From the NCBI GenBank assembly GCA_021739695.1, contig JAIPBM010000011.1, positions 1-64,000 on the forward strand: a stretch of DNA of 64,000 nt, in the 5' to 3' direction. The notes under the pieces are model-generated. The model ran no database searches and was not told the DNA's origin. It saw only the letters and a list, made by a program, of their open reading frames with translations. Both the position numbers and the translations under genes were made by a program. Position 1 is the first letter of the stretch; each line of letters starts with the position of its first letter. The DNA is from Flavobacteriales bacterium (GTDB lineage: Bacteria; Bacteroidota; Bacteroidia; UBA10329). Shown in pieces: positions 7,195-16,346 of this stretch.

Positions 7195-8430
7195 ATGGCG
7201 ATAAGGGTTGTAGAGCTTTTTGCAGGTGTTGGTGGTTTCCGTTTGGGCTTGGAACGCGCCAGTCCTGAATTTGATGTTGTGTGGAGCAATCAGTTTGAGC
7301 CAAGCTCTAAAATTCAGCACGCGAGCAGGGTTTACGAAGCACGGTTTCCGCATGCCAATCATTGCAATCAGGATATTTCTAGCGTTCCAACCAAGGAAAT
7401 TCCTGACCACGACCTCTTGGTTGGAGGTTTCCCTTGTCAGGATTATTCGGTGGCTTCTACACTGAAGCTTTCAGGCGGATTGATCGGCAAGAAAGGCGTG
7501 CTGTGGTGGCAGATCTTTCGCATCCTAAAAGAGAAAGAAAAGCATGCGCCCAAGTTTCTGATGTTGGAAAATGTGGATCGTTTACTGAAATCGCCTGTGG
7601 CGCAGCGAGGCCGCGATTTTGCTGTGATGCTTTCGAGTTTGAATCAACTTGGCTATGCGGTTGAATGGCGCGTGATCAACGCTGCCGATTATGGCATGCC
7701 GCAGCGCAGAAGACGCATTTTCCTGCTTGGGTACAAAAAAGGAACGGCTGCTTTCAATCAGCTTTCGAAACTGAAAAATCCTGAAAGTTGGATTTTGGAG
7801 CAAGGCTTATTTGCAGACTCCTTTCCTGTTATGGCTGATGGAAAAGTGACAAGTGACAACCTGGAAAGCGACCTTGTAGCGCTTAGCGAATCTTTTAACA
7901 AAGGCAAGAAACTGAGTCCGTTCTTCAATTCGGGATTCATGATAAATGGTAAGTTCTATACCATGAAAACAAAAGCGAATGCTGATGAGCAAGAAGTCCA
8001 GTTGAAAGACATCATTCTTCCTCTGGATGAAGTGCCTGAAGCATTCATCATCGATGAATCTGAGCTTGAGAAATGGAAATATCAGAAAGGCGCGAAGAGC
8101 GAACAGAAATTCAGCAAGGCGGGAAATTACCACTACAACTATGCGGAAGGCGCCATGGTTTTTCCCGATCCATTGGACAGACCATCTCGCACCATCATTA
8201 CGGGAGAAGGCGGTAATTCGGCTTCGCGTTTCAAACATGTGATCTTTCAGGATGGCGTATACCGCAGACTGACACCCGTGGAATTGGAACGCCTGAATCA
8301 ATTTCCGGACGACCACACGAAACTGAAAGGCACCACCGATGCCAGACGCGCCTTTTTTATGGGCAATGCCTTGGTGGTTGGTATCGTAGAAAGATTGGGC
8401 AAGGCCATTGCCAAACAAAACAAGGCGTGA
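7195..8430 (+). CDS. DNA (cytosine-5-)-methyltransferase
   Basis: A 411-residue C5-cytosine methyltransferase that transfers a methyl group from SAM to a cytosine in a specific DNA site. Motif I is VELFAGVGGFRLGLE (6-20). Motif IV is GGFPCQDYSV with catalytic Cys81. Motif VI is ENVDRL (125-130), motif VIII is QRRRRIF (170-176), and motif X is GNALVVG near the C-terminus. About 190-330 is the variable target-recognition region, and a typical motif IX segment, PSRTIITGEGG, follows. All catalytic motifs are present. No restriction enzyme is directly adjacent. The nearest nuclease genes are the divergent xth and the GIY-YIG protein. It could be an orphan regulator-type methylase or part of a dispersed restriction-modification set. 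Confidence 0.95.
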   Translation: MAIRVVELFAGVGGFRLGLERASPEFDVVWSNQFEPSSKIQHASRVYEARFPHANHCNQDISSVPTKEIPDHDLLVGGFPCQDYSVASTLKLSGGLIGKKGVLWWQIFRILKEKEKHAPKFLMLENVDRLLKSPVAQRGRDFAVMLSSLNQLGYAVEWRVINAADYGMPQRRRRIFLLGYKKGTAAFNQLSKLKNPESWILEQGLFADSFPVMADGKVTSDNLESDLVALSESFNKGKKLSPFFNSGFMINGKFYTMKTKANADEQEVQLKDIILPLDEVPEAFIIDESELEKWKYQKGAKSEQKFSKAGNYHYNYAEGAMVFPDPLDRPSRTIITGEGGNSASRFKHVIFQDGVYRRLTPVELERLNQFPDDHTKLKGTTDARRAFFMGNALVVGIVERLGKAIAKQNKA

Positions 8431-8713
8431 TAATCTGATAGGATTATTGGAAACCTAAGGGTTATCAGTCCAATCATTAACGTTTCCTCAATGTTATAAA
8501 CAATGATTCATTTGGATCTTGGGTAGTCTTTCTATCAGAACAAACTTCTACTGTTAGAAACTAATTTCCAGCGAAATATCAGAAACTTAAACCATCGACA
8601 TTTTTGTTCTGTTGGTCGTCTATTAATAACATCTGATTGACGTTTAACACCAACTGTTCTTATATTTTCGTTGGATACTATTCGCTTTGGAACTCCAAAA
8701 CAACACGATCAAT
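8431..8713. other. 283-bp spacer upstream of the giant secreted protein
   Basis: An AT-rich spacer with no plausible gene. A possible Bacteroidota-type promoter is TTG at about 8637 with tatatttt at about 8660, near the expected 20-bp spacing, but the -7 box deviates from TAnnTTTG. Weak inverted repeats (ctgata/tatcag and attgga/tccaat) follow the methyltransferase stop and may be its terminator. Confidence 0.25.
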
Positions 8714-11700
8714 ATGCTCAGCGCCATCTGGTCTTCAACGGCCTTCCGTTCCTTCAGCAGAATAGCATCGTTTCTCATTGTCCTATATACATTAACGGCA
8801 CATTCGACTGCTTTTGGACAAGCAACATTACCTGTTTCAAGAACTACCTGGACTGGAGCTGAACCAACGGGTTGGACAGAAAACGGCACAGTTGACAGGA
8901 CTTCCTCGTTTGCTTGCTCAGGAAGTAATGGATCCACTTTTAACAGTACAGGTGACAAAACGACTATCAATTTCTCTTCAGCACCGGATGAATTGGTATT
9001 TAAATTGAAGAAAGCCAGCATGAGTGGCGCCTCCAGTATGTTGGTAGAACGCTCTGACAACGGTTCGGTATGGACGACTATTGGAACGTTCGGAACTGCA
9101 AGTGGAGCTACAGCAATCTCAGATTGTGCAGACATTTCGATTTCATTGACATCAGCAACAAGATATGTGCGTTGGACTTACACAAAAGCAACCGGCAATT
9201 GCGATTTTGATGATGTTTCCATTTCCGCTGCCACAGTGGCTCCAACCATCGTTCTTTCATCTCCATCGCAAACAGGTGTAGCAAACATCGCTCAAAGTTC
9301 GACAGACAATATTCTATCCCATTTTCAAGCAGAAGTAACTGTGGCAGACGCTACACTCAATTCGCTTGCGTTCACAACAACCGGTACATACGGAGCTTCC
9401 GATCTAACTGGAACATTTAAACTTTATTATGGAACTTCAAGCGTATTCGGTTCTGCTTCAAGCATAGCAACTGTCGCAGTTGGCGCTGCAGGCACTTACA
9501 CTTTTTCAAGCCTTTCGCAAGCGATCAGTAGCGGTAATACTGGATACTTTTGGATTGTTGCTGATGCTTCTGGCACCTCAGGTGGCAACAGAACTTTGAC
9601 TATTTCCGCTAATCCAACGCTGAGCTTTGCTTCGGGCAGCGTATCAGGAACCATAGACGTTGGTGGAACTAAGACCTTCGTCATTCCGTCATCGCCAACC
9701 TTATCTACTACATCCATTACGGCATTTGGCACGCAGTGCATTGGAGGCACTTATGGTCCCAACTCATTCGATATTTCGGGAACAAATCTCACCTCGGCTG
9801 ATATAACCGTTGCAGCCTTGAGTGGATACACATTCAGCACCACAACCGGTGGAACTTACACGCCAACACTTACACTTACACAAGCTGGCGGCACGTATTC
9901 GCAGACCGTTTATGTGAAATTCTCGCCTGTTGCTGCTAGCGTATACAACGGCAATATCACCGTGGGCGGTGGCGGTGCTTCAGATGTAGATGCTGCAGCC
10001 TCTGGCACAGGAACCTACGGAACACCGGCCGTTACAACCGTAACTGCAACAGGCGTTACCATCATCTCGGCATCAAGCGGTGGAAACACCATCAGTACCA
10101 GCTGCGGCACCATTACAGATAAAGGCGTGGTTTGGGGCGCATCGGCCAATCCGACCATTATATCCAATTTGGGAATAACCAGCGATGGAACAGGAACAGG
10201 AAGCTACACAAGCAGTATCACCGGACTAAGTGCCGCTACCTCCTATCATTATCGTGCGTACGTAACCAATAGCAATGGCATAACCAGCTATGGTGCTGAT
10301 CTTACTTTCGTTACTCCAACACCTACCCTTTCGGCAGGTTCGCTCACGGCTTTTGGAGCGCAATGTCCTAATGTGACCTACGGTCCAAACTCATTCACCA
10401 TCACAGGTACAAACCTCAGTGCAGCCAACGTGACTGTTGCTTCATTAACGGGTTATACTTTCAGCACAACAAGTGGAGGAACTTATACGCCTTCCCTATC
10501 GCTTACACAAGCTGGCGGTGCGTATTCTCAGGCCATTTATGTGAAGTTTACACCAACAGCAGCTACTACTTACAATGGTAATATTGTAGTTGGAGGCGGT
10601 GGGGCATCAAACATCAACGTGGCTGCATCTGGCAGCGGACAGACAACCGTTCCGACCGGACTTTCCATATCATGCAACAACGGCACAGCAACTGCCACTT
10701 GGAGCAATCCTGCCTGTTATGATGAGTTGATGCTGGTAGTTTCGGCAGCATCTTTCACTGCGGCCATGCCTTCTGGCGATGGTTCGGCCTACACAGCAAA
10801 CTCGGCCTTTGGTTCGGGAACTGTCTTTGATGCTGGAAGAGTGGTTTACAAAAGCACAGGCGCGGCCAGCGGAACGATCACAGGACTAACCAACGGAACT
10901 GCTTATAACTTCAAGTTGTTTGCGCGCAAAGGATCTTCGTGGTCTGTGGCAGCTACAGTAGAAACCTGCACACCAGAAAACATCTGCGAAACGGAAGATA
11001 TGGATGGTGGAAATGTGGGCAGTGGCTCTTACTGGAATTCATCTTATTCCAAATATTCAGGAGCTGTCGTTTACAGTTGGACAAACGCCATCAAGGAAAC
11101 CTCCACGGCTTACACACACAATTCATCCACCTTCGCTATTCGATTACGTGATGTTGCTGGGTCTTCGTTCACTGCTAAACTGACCGATGGCGGCATGGGC
11201 ATATTTTCGGCCTATGTTAGAAGATGGAATAGTACTCCTGACCCTAATTATACCGTAGAATATTCTACCAATAATGGTGGAGCTTGGACAGCAGTGACGA
11301 CCATAAACAATGCTTGGCTTGGCAATAGCGATGCTTACAAGGAATTGACCTTTTCTGTGAATGCGTACAGCGCCCCGGCAAACAGTGCCGATGATATTCT
11401 TGTAAGATTTACGAACGTGAGTGGCGAGCGTCTCATAATTGACGATGTGATGTGGAGTTGCTACGCAGCTAACCCTGTCGTTTCGTTGGGAATCAGCCCG
11501 TCTTCTGGAACGGAAACGGCAGAAACCACCGTTAGACTTACCGCTACGGCAGATGCTGCTGTGAGCGGAGATCAATCAGTGAATGTGATCATAACCGCAG
11601 GCGGAACTGATACCGATTTTTATAATGGTGCCGATTTCAGTGGAACGGTGAGCATCACCATTCTGGATGGACAGACCTCAGGATACATCGAATTCGATAT

Positions 11701-13663
11701 TAAAGATGATTCGGACATTGAAGGCGATGAGACCGTAACGTTCTCTTTAACAGGTCCTTCAGCAGGTGTCAACTTGGATGTTCCTGCCAATATTTCTGTA
11801 GATCTTGACATTACGGATAATGACAATATCACCTCTTACGAAAGTGCGGTTGTTGAACAAGGCGGTGAGATAGCCACCATTTCATCTTTGACCACTGGTT
11901 CTATAGCAAACGTTTCTAGTGGTGTACAGGTTTGGAAATTCCGATTGTATGATGGCGATGGATCAGGCAGTGATGTGGATGATCTTCCGACCATTTATTC
12001 AGGTTGGACCATTCGAGCTTCTGCCGGAAACGAAGTTCCAGATTGGGATTTGGCCATTGGCGATCTTGCGTTCTTCAATGGTTCAACAGAATTATCAGCT
12101 GGTGGCGTATTGATCAGTGGTTCTTCCATCACCTTTTCCTTTCCATCACCTGTCAACTACATTAGTGTAACAGATAATGGCTATGTGGAAATTGACATGC
12201 GCCTTACACTTCAGTCATCGCTTCCATTGGGTTCTGATGGTCAGCATTTCGGATTCAGTATTGACGATGCAGATGTGTACGTGGATTCTGACCTATTGGC
12301 ATCATCGCAATTGGGAACGTTTACCGAAACAAGTGATGCTACAAAGAATGAGATATCGGTAGTTGGAACGTTACAGTTCATCAATGCACCGGCTGGCGTT
12401 ACGTTGGGAACAAATTTCAGCGCCACGGTCAGTGTAGTTGATGCAAACGGCAATATTGATGCTGATGTGACGAATTCCATCACATTGTCGCTCACGAGCG
12501 GTTCTGGCACGCTTACAGGTGTTCCGGTCACTGCCAGTTTGGTTGGTGGCACCTACACCTTTTCTGGACTGAATCACGATACGGAAGAAACCATTGAGAT
12601 CACAGCACATGATAACGGAAGTGTCTATGCAGATCTATCGGTATCCATCATAGTCAGTATTGAACCACATCAACTATTCGATGATTTCAATCGGGCAAAC
12701 AATGCAGTTGTTGGAGTTCCGAGCAGCGAAACGGTTACCGCTTATTCGGAAGTAGGTACTGGTAATGGAACACGAACAAGGATTGAGGATAACCAATTGC
12801 TATTGACGAACTGCGATAACGGTTCGGCCACAGGAGGAACCAACGGCATGGAGCGCGTGATGTTCAACGTGGAGAGTCGCTACGAGACCATTTACGATAA
12901 TACCGCAACAGATATGGAGTGGGTATTCAACATCAATCAGAGTAGACCCAGCCCATCAGGTCTTGGTACTGGAACGAACAACACCTATGCGGCAGCAGTT
13001 ATCTTGGGCTCAAGCCATGAAGATGTATATGACCCATCTGCATTAGGATACGCGGTGATCATCGGGCATCCAGGCGCTACACCTGATTATGTTAAACTAA
13101 TCCGTTTTGCAGGAGGACTTGGCTTAGATGCCAATACAACGGATGTTGCTCTGTCTACAGAATCCAATGCAGACAATCATTTCAGTGTGAAGGTCATCTA
13201 TTCTTCTTGCAGTGGTGAATGGTCCATATCCGTCAGGGATGACGGAGGCAGTTTCGCAGATCCAAATGTTGGAAGTTTGGGAACTCCAGTTACCGCCATT
13301 GACCAAACCCACGTTTTAGAAGATCTGAAATATTTTGGATACGTCTGGAAGCACGGTACCAGTTGTACTGAAACTGCCACCTTCGATAACGTAAGTATTC
13401 CAAACTCAGTATCAGGAACACCCACATCCAGCAATAAGATCTGGAACGGTTCGGCCAATAGTGATTGGCACGTTGGAGAAAACTGGGGTCCTTGCACTGG
13501 AATCCCCACACTTTCTGATAATGTGACTATTCCTAATACCACAAACAAACCTCACATTTATACAGGTCTACTGGGTCTGTGCAATACAATTAGTGTACAG
13601 ACTGATCTAGGTGCAAAATTGTACATAGACGGCACTGGAAAATTAAAGGTTCACCTACCTTAG
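8714..13663 (+). CDS. giant secreted multidomain adhesin-like protein (Calx-beta, FN3-like, jelly-roll segments)
   Basis: A 1649-residue exported protein. ATG 8714 gives a signal peptide ending STAFGQ near residue 36; a TTG at 8687 is less likely. Segments in order are a jelly-roll-like region, then two clear internal repeats of about 110 residues (near 325 and 540) that share YGPNSF, TGYTFSTT-type and GGTYTP-type blocks. An FN3-like region, a Calx-beta-like domain (near 920-1030, DDSDIEGDETVTFSLTG), Ig-like segments and a second jelly-roll follow. The last ~70 residues are a WNGSANSDWHVGENW module. No CHU_C or Por_Secre_tail sorting domain is visible, which is odd for its size and make-up. 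It is Thr/Ser/Gly-rich and poor in charge. The S74-domain protein follows 40 bp later, probably co-transcribed. Confidence 0.85.
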   Translation: MLSAIWSSTAFRSFSRIASFLIVLYTLTAHSTAFGQATLPVSRTTWTGAEPTGWTENGTVDRTSSFACSGSNGSTFNSTGDKTTINFSSAPDELVFKLKKASMSGASSMLVERSDNGSVWTTIGTFGTASGATAISDCADISISLTSATRYVRWTYTKATGNCDFDDVSISAATVAPTIVLSSPSQTGVANIAQSSTDNILSHFQAEVTVADATLNSLAFTTTGTYGASDLTGTFKLYYGTSSVFGSASSIATVAVGAAGTYTFSSLSQAISSGNTGYFWIVADASGTSGGNRTLTISANPTLSFASGSVSGTIDVGGTKTFVIPSSPTLSTTSITAFGTQCIGGTYGPNSFDISGTNLTSADITVAALSGYTFSTTTGGTYTPTLTLTQAGGTYSQTVYVKFSPVAASVYNGNITVGGGGASDVDAAASGTGTYGTPAVTTVTATGVTIISASSGGNTISTSCGTITDKGVVWGASANPTIISNLGITSDGTGTGSYTSSITGLSAATSYHYRAYVTNSNGITSYGADLTFVTPTPTLSAGSLTAFGAQCPNVTYGPNSFTITGTNLSAANVTVASLTGYTFSTTSGGTYTPSLSLTQAGGAYSQAIYVKFTPTAATTYNGNIVVGGGGASNINVAASGSGQTTVPTGLSISCNNGTATATWSNPACYDELMLVVSAASFTAAMPSGDGSAYTANSAFGSGTVFDAGRVVYKSTGAASGTITGLTNGTAYNFKLFARKGSSWSVAATVETCTPENICETEDMDGGNVGSGSYWNSSYSKYSGAVVYSWTNAIKETSTAYTHNSSTFAIRLRDVAGSSFTAKLTDGGMGIFSAYVRRWNSTPDPNYTVEYSTNNGGAWTAVTTINNAWLGNSDAYKELTFSVNAYSAPANSADDILVRFTNVSGERLIIDDVMWSCYAANPVVSLGISPSSGTETAETTVRLTATADAAVSGDQSVNVIITAGGTDTDFYNGADFSGTVSITILDGQTSGYIEFDIKDDSDIEGDETVTFSLTGPSAGVNLDVPANISVDLDITDNDNITSYESAVVEQGGEIATISSLTTGSIANVSSGVQVWKFRLYDGDGSGSDVDDLPTIYSGWTIRASAGNEVPDWDLAIGDLAFFNGSTELSAGGVLISGSSITFSFPSPVNYISVTDNGYVEIDMRLTLQSSLPLGSDGQHFGFSIDDADVYVDSDLLASSQLGTFTETSDATKNEISVVGTLQFINAPAGVTLGTNFSATVSVVDANGNIDADVTNSITLSLTSGSGTLTGVPVTASLVGGTYTFSGLNHDTEETIEITAHDNGSVYADLSVSIIVSIEPHQLFDDFNRANNAVVGVPSSETVTAYSEVGTGNGTRTRIEDNQLLLTNCDNGSATGGTNGMERVMFNVESRYETIYDNTATDMEWVFNINQSRPSPSGLGTGTNNTYAAAVILGSSHEDVYDPSALGYAVIIGHPGATPDYVKLIRFAGGLGLDANTTDVALSTESNADNHFSVKVIYSSCSGEWSISVRDDGGSFADPNVGSLGTPVTAIDQTHVLEDLKYFGYVWKHGTSCTETATFDNVSIPNSVSGTPTSSNKIWNGSANSDWHVGENWGPCTGIPTLSDNVTIPNTTNKPHIYTGLLGLCNTISVQTDLGAKLYIDGTGKLKVHLP

Positions 13664-13703
13664 AACAGCAATAAAGATGGATTACATAGCCAATAGAACA
13701 GCA

Positions 13704-15191
13704 ATGAAAAATGTTTTCAAACCGTGGATAGCACTTGCGTGCACTTGCATTTTGACCGCAAATGCATTAGACCTGAAGGCGCAATCGGTCGGAATTGCCA
13801 ATACCAGTATTGTGCCTGACGCCCAGTCCATCTTGGACATTCAGAGCACTACAAAAGGAATTCTGATTCCTCGAATGCTTACAACGGAAAGAGTGGCCAT
13901 TTCGCCTACCAATGGCTCAGACCTTGGTCTGTTGGTATATGATACCGATTTTGGTTCTTACTGGTACTGGAATGGTACTGCATGGCAAGAGATTCCAAAC
14001 AGCGGAAGTCTTCCATCTGGTGGTGATTTCATTGTGAATGGAACTGCGCTTCAGACAAGTGCCAATTTCAACATAGATGGAAATGGAACCTTATCTGACC
14101 TTTTCTTAACGGGAGGAGACATTGAATCTTCGGGAATTCTTCGAATTGGATCTACAACGGATGTAAGAGTGAGACTAGATACAGATGGAAACGGTTCTCA
14201 AGAATTTCAGATAACGAACGATGGTGGCTCAACACCTGTTTTCACCGTTTCGGAAGTTGGAAACCTGATTGCAGAAGGTCGAGGACAGTTTAACGGAAAC
14301 CTTACGCTGATCGGAGCCAATCGCAACCTAGTTGCAGGAGATAATTTTAGAGTTGCTGGAACTTCGGGTATAGATGTGGTGATTGATAGCGACAATACTT
14401 CTACCAACGCAGCGTACAGAATTCAGAAAGACGGCTCTACAAATCTGTTTGAAATTCAGGAAGATGGAGATATTTTCTTCTCAGACCTTGTAGGCGTTGG
14501 AACGAATCTTCTTCAAAGTGATGCTGCAGGGCAAATGACACGATCAACTACAGATGCTGCCACGCTTATCTCAGGAACAGGAACTGCTACTCAGATCGCC
14601 TATTTTAATGCTACTCAGACCATTACAAGCGAAGCAGCTCTTTTTTGGGATGCAACCAATGATCGACTCGGTGTTGGAACTGCTTCTCCAGCAGCCAAGC
14701 TGAACATAGATGCCGCTTCGGGCGATTTGTTTCTTGTAGCACAAGGAGGGGCACAACGAATGCTGATCGATGGTAGCGGAAACACAACGATCACTGGTAA
14801 ATTCAATTCAAACGGAATTGAAGAAACATCTGATCTCCGATTCAAAACCAACATCACTGATCTATCAAGTTCATTGGAAAAAATCACCCAATTGCGAGGA
14901 GTAACCTACAATTGGAAAGTGGCGGAGTTTCCAGAACGCGCTTTCAACGATAGAACAGAGATCGGTGTGATTGCTCAGGAAGTTGAGAAGATCTTCCCTG
15001 AGTTGGTAAGCACAGATGTCAACGGCTATAAGTCTGTTCAATATAGCCACATGGTTCCAGTACTGTTAGAGGCGATCAAGGAACAACAGTCCATCATCAA
15101 TTCGCTGACATCAGAAGTTGGTGGTCTTCGTTCGGAATTTGTGAGTTTGAAGAGCTTGATCGAAACTCAGTTAGAATCTGCCAACAAATAA
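13704..15191 (+). CDS. exported protein with C-terminal S74 intramolecular chaperone domain
   Basis: A 495-residue protein with a signal peptide (cleavage after LKAQ near residue 27). Residues ~28-100 form a module with the pattern ILDIQSTTKGILIPRM, GLLVYDTD and W-NG-AW. A long Asn/Gly/Ser-rich beta-repeat stalk follows. From ~375 comes a peptidase S74 (chaperone of endosialidase) domain with the Ser-Asp autocleavage site in TSDLRFKTN, then GVIAQEVEKIFPELV and YSHMVPVLLEAIKEQQ, and a terminal coiled coil. Known role of S74 domains: they trimerise fibrous proteins and then cut themselves off, mostly in phage tail spikes. Here it probably assembles a trimeric surface fibre. ATG 13704 is preferred to ATG 13677 because it gives a proper signal peptide. 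The N-terminal module recurs in the collagen-like protein at 56400. Confidence 0.85.
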   Translation: MKNVFKPWIALACTCILTANALDLKAQSVGIANTSIVPDAQSILDIQSTTKGILIPRMLTTERVAISPTNGSDLGLLVYDTDFGSYWYWNGTAWQEIPNSGSLPSGGDFIVNGTALQTSANFNIDGNGTLSDLFLTGGDIESSGILRIGSTTDVRVRLDTDGNGSQEFQITNDGGSTPVFTVSEVGNLIAEGRGQFNGNLTLIGANRNLVAGDNFRVAGTSGIDVVIDSDNTSTNAAYRIQKDGSTNLFEIQEDGDIFFSDLVGVGTNLLQSDAAGQMTRSTTDAATLISGTGTATQIAYFNATQTITSEAALFWDATNDRLGVGTASPAAKLNIDAASGDLFLVAQGGAQRMLIDGSGNTTITGKFNSNGIEETSDLRFKTNITDLSSSLEKITQLRGVTYNWKVAEFPERAFNDRTEIGVIAQEVEKIFPELVSTDVNGYKSVQYSHMVPVLLEAIKEQQSIINSLTSEVGGLRSEFVSLKSLIETQLESANK

Positions 15192-15806
15192 TCAGAGAAA
15201 TACAGGTGTAGGTTCATCTCTCCGCAACCAACCCGTAATGCTGAATCGCGTGCGATTGGTTGTGAGTACTTCGTGTGGCACCAGATCACTTCTGAAACAC
15301 ACCAAGCGCCCGATTATGGGCTGAATATCTACGAATTCATCGCCCTCGTACACGCGTAATTGTCCACCATCTTCTGCTTTCCAATCTACGTTCAAATAAA
15401 GAATGACGGAGAAGATGCGGTTGTTCGTTTCGCGGAATTGATCAATATGTCTGGTGTAAAAGCTACCGACCGGATAAGTAGCCAAATGGCATTCGAACCA
15501 AGGCAAGGAAATTCGGAAGTAATTAGATAAATGCTCGCGAAGCTGCTCAAGGAAAATGAAATATTCTGTTTGGGCAGAAGTGAGATTTTCCTTTTCCAAC
15601 CACTTGATCTTATCGCCACGCACCTCTTTTATGCGTTGAACAGCTACGCCTCTTCCTACATGAGCAGGCTCAAAATCGCCCTCATTCAGCAATTGCCTTG
15701 CATCAGATAAAAGTTCTTTCAGTACGAATTCAGGAAGAATATCGTCTACAATCGCGATTGCGTGCCGATCAAGCTGTTCGGCAATCAGCTTAACAGTGTT
15801 AATCAC
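15192..15806 (-). CDS. 2OG-Fe(II) oxygenase (prolyl 4-hydroxylase-like)
   Basis: A 204-residue non-haem iron dioxygenase that uses 2-oxoglutarate and O2 to hydroxylate a protein or small-molecule substrate. The iron triad is visible: His120 and Asp122 in YTRHIDQF and His178 in DLVPHEV. An Arg (186 or 188) in NRTRFSITGW is placed to bind 2-oxoglutarate. The strand pattern LATYPVGSFY then ILYLNVDW and GGQLRVYEGD is typical of the P4Hc fold. The start is GTG at 15804-15806, with no ATG in a better place. It is convergent with the S74 gene with no spacer. A collagen-like protein is encoded 41 kb away, but any link to it is speculation. Confidence 0.9.
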   Translation of the reverse strand: MINTVKLIAEQLDRHAIAIVDDILPEFVLKELLSDARQLLNEGDFEPAHVGRGVAVQRIKEVRGDKIKWLEKENLTSAQTEYFIFLEQLREHLSNYFRISLPWFECHLATYPVGSFYTRHIDQFRETNNRIFSVILYLNVDWKAEDGGQLRVYEGDEFVDIQPIIGRLVCFRSDLVPHEVLTTNRTRFSITGWLRRDEPTPVFL

Positions 15807-15890
15807 GCGCTTGGCTTAAGAAGTGCACGAATGTACGCGCGAATCACGATTCAAAAACCTGATTATATTGCACGTTCAAAATCTTAAAAC

Positions 15891-16277
15891 ATGAAATCAA
15901 TTTTCCAATTCGCGCTATTCCTTCTGCCTGTTTTCGCCATCACTTCTTGCAACTCGAATGATGATGACAATAACTCATTTAGCATCAATGATCTGAGCGG
16001 AACTTACACAGGCGCCATGAATGTTACTACTCCCGATTTTACCAACGCACAATACAACGTGGTGGTAACAAAGGTGGGTTCAACATCCGTTAAGATCACT
16101 CCTTCTGGTTCGGCAGGTTCTGAATGGACAGCCACGCTTACCAATGTACTTGGAGTCTACACTTGCTTGAGCTGTGCACTGAACAACCAGATTACCTTCA
16201 CCAACGTGAGTGGTTCCATTCAGTTGTCGTACAACTACGATGACAATAACGAGCAATTTGCTGGAGCAAAGCAGTAA
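15891..16277 (+). CDS. small surface lipoprotein of unknown function
   Basis: A 128-residue lipoprotein. The signal sequence ends with lipobox AITSC, making Cys20 the lipidated residue. It is followed by NSNDDDN, an acidic run just after the cysteine like the lipoprotein export signal that sends Bacteroidota lipoproteins to the outer surface. The mature part (SGTYTGAMNVT, VVTKVGSTSVKITPSG) has the strand pattern of a small beta-barrel. Two cysteines (CLSC) may form a disulfide or bind a metal. It lies divergent from the 2OG oxygenase and 69 bp before another lipoprotein with a similar signal (AITACNSNS), suggesting a pair. Function unknown. Confidence 0.75.
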   Translation: MKSIFQFALFLLPVFAITSCNSNDDDNNSFSINDLSGTYTGAMNVTTPDFTNAQYNVVVTKVGSTSVKITPSGSAGSEWTATLTNVLGVYTCLSCALNNQITFTNVSGSIQLSYNYDDNNEQFAGAKQ

Positions 16278-16346
16278 AAGCGAGGCTGCGCTTCAAAGTA
16301 CTCAATCCACCGTTTCTTAGCCATCCACCCTCTTTTTATGTTGACC

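Noticed and set aside
8714-13663. Frameshift splitting the adhesin from the S74 protein
   Set aside because: The second protein has its own signal peptide and start, and no shared domain runs across the junction.
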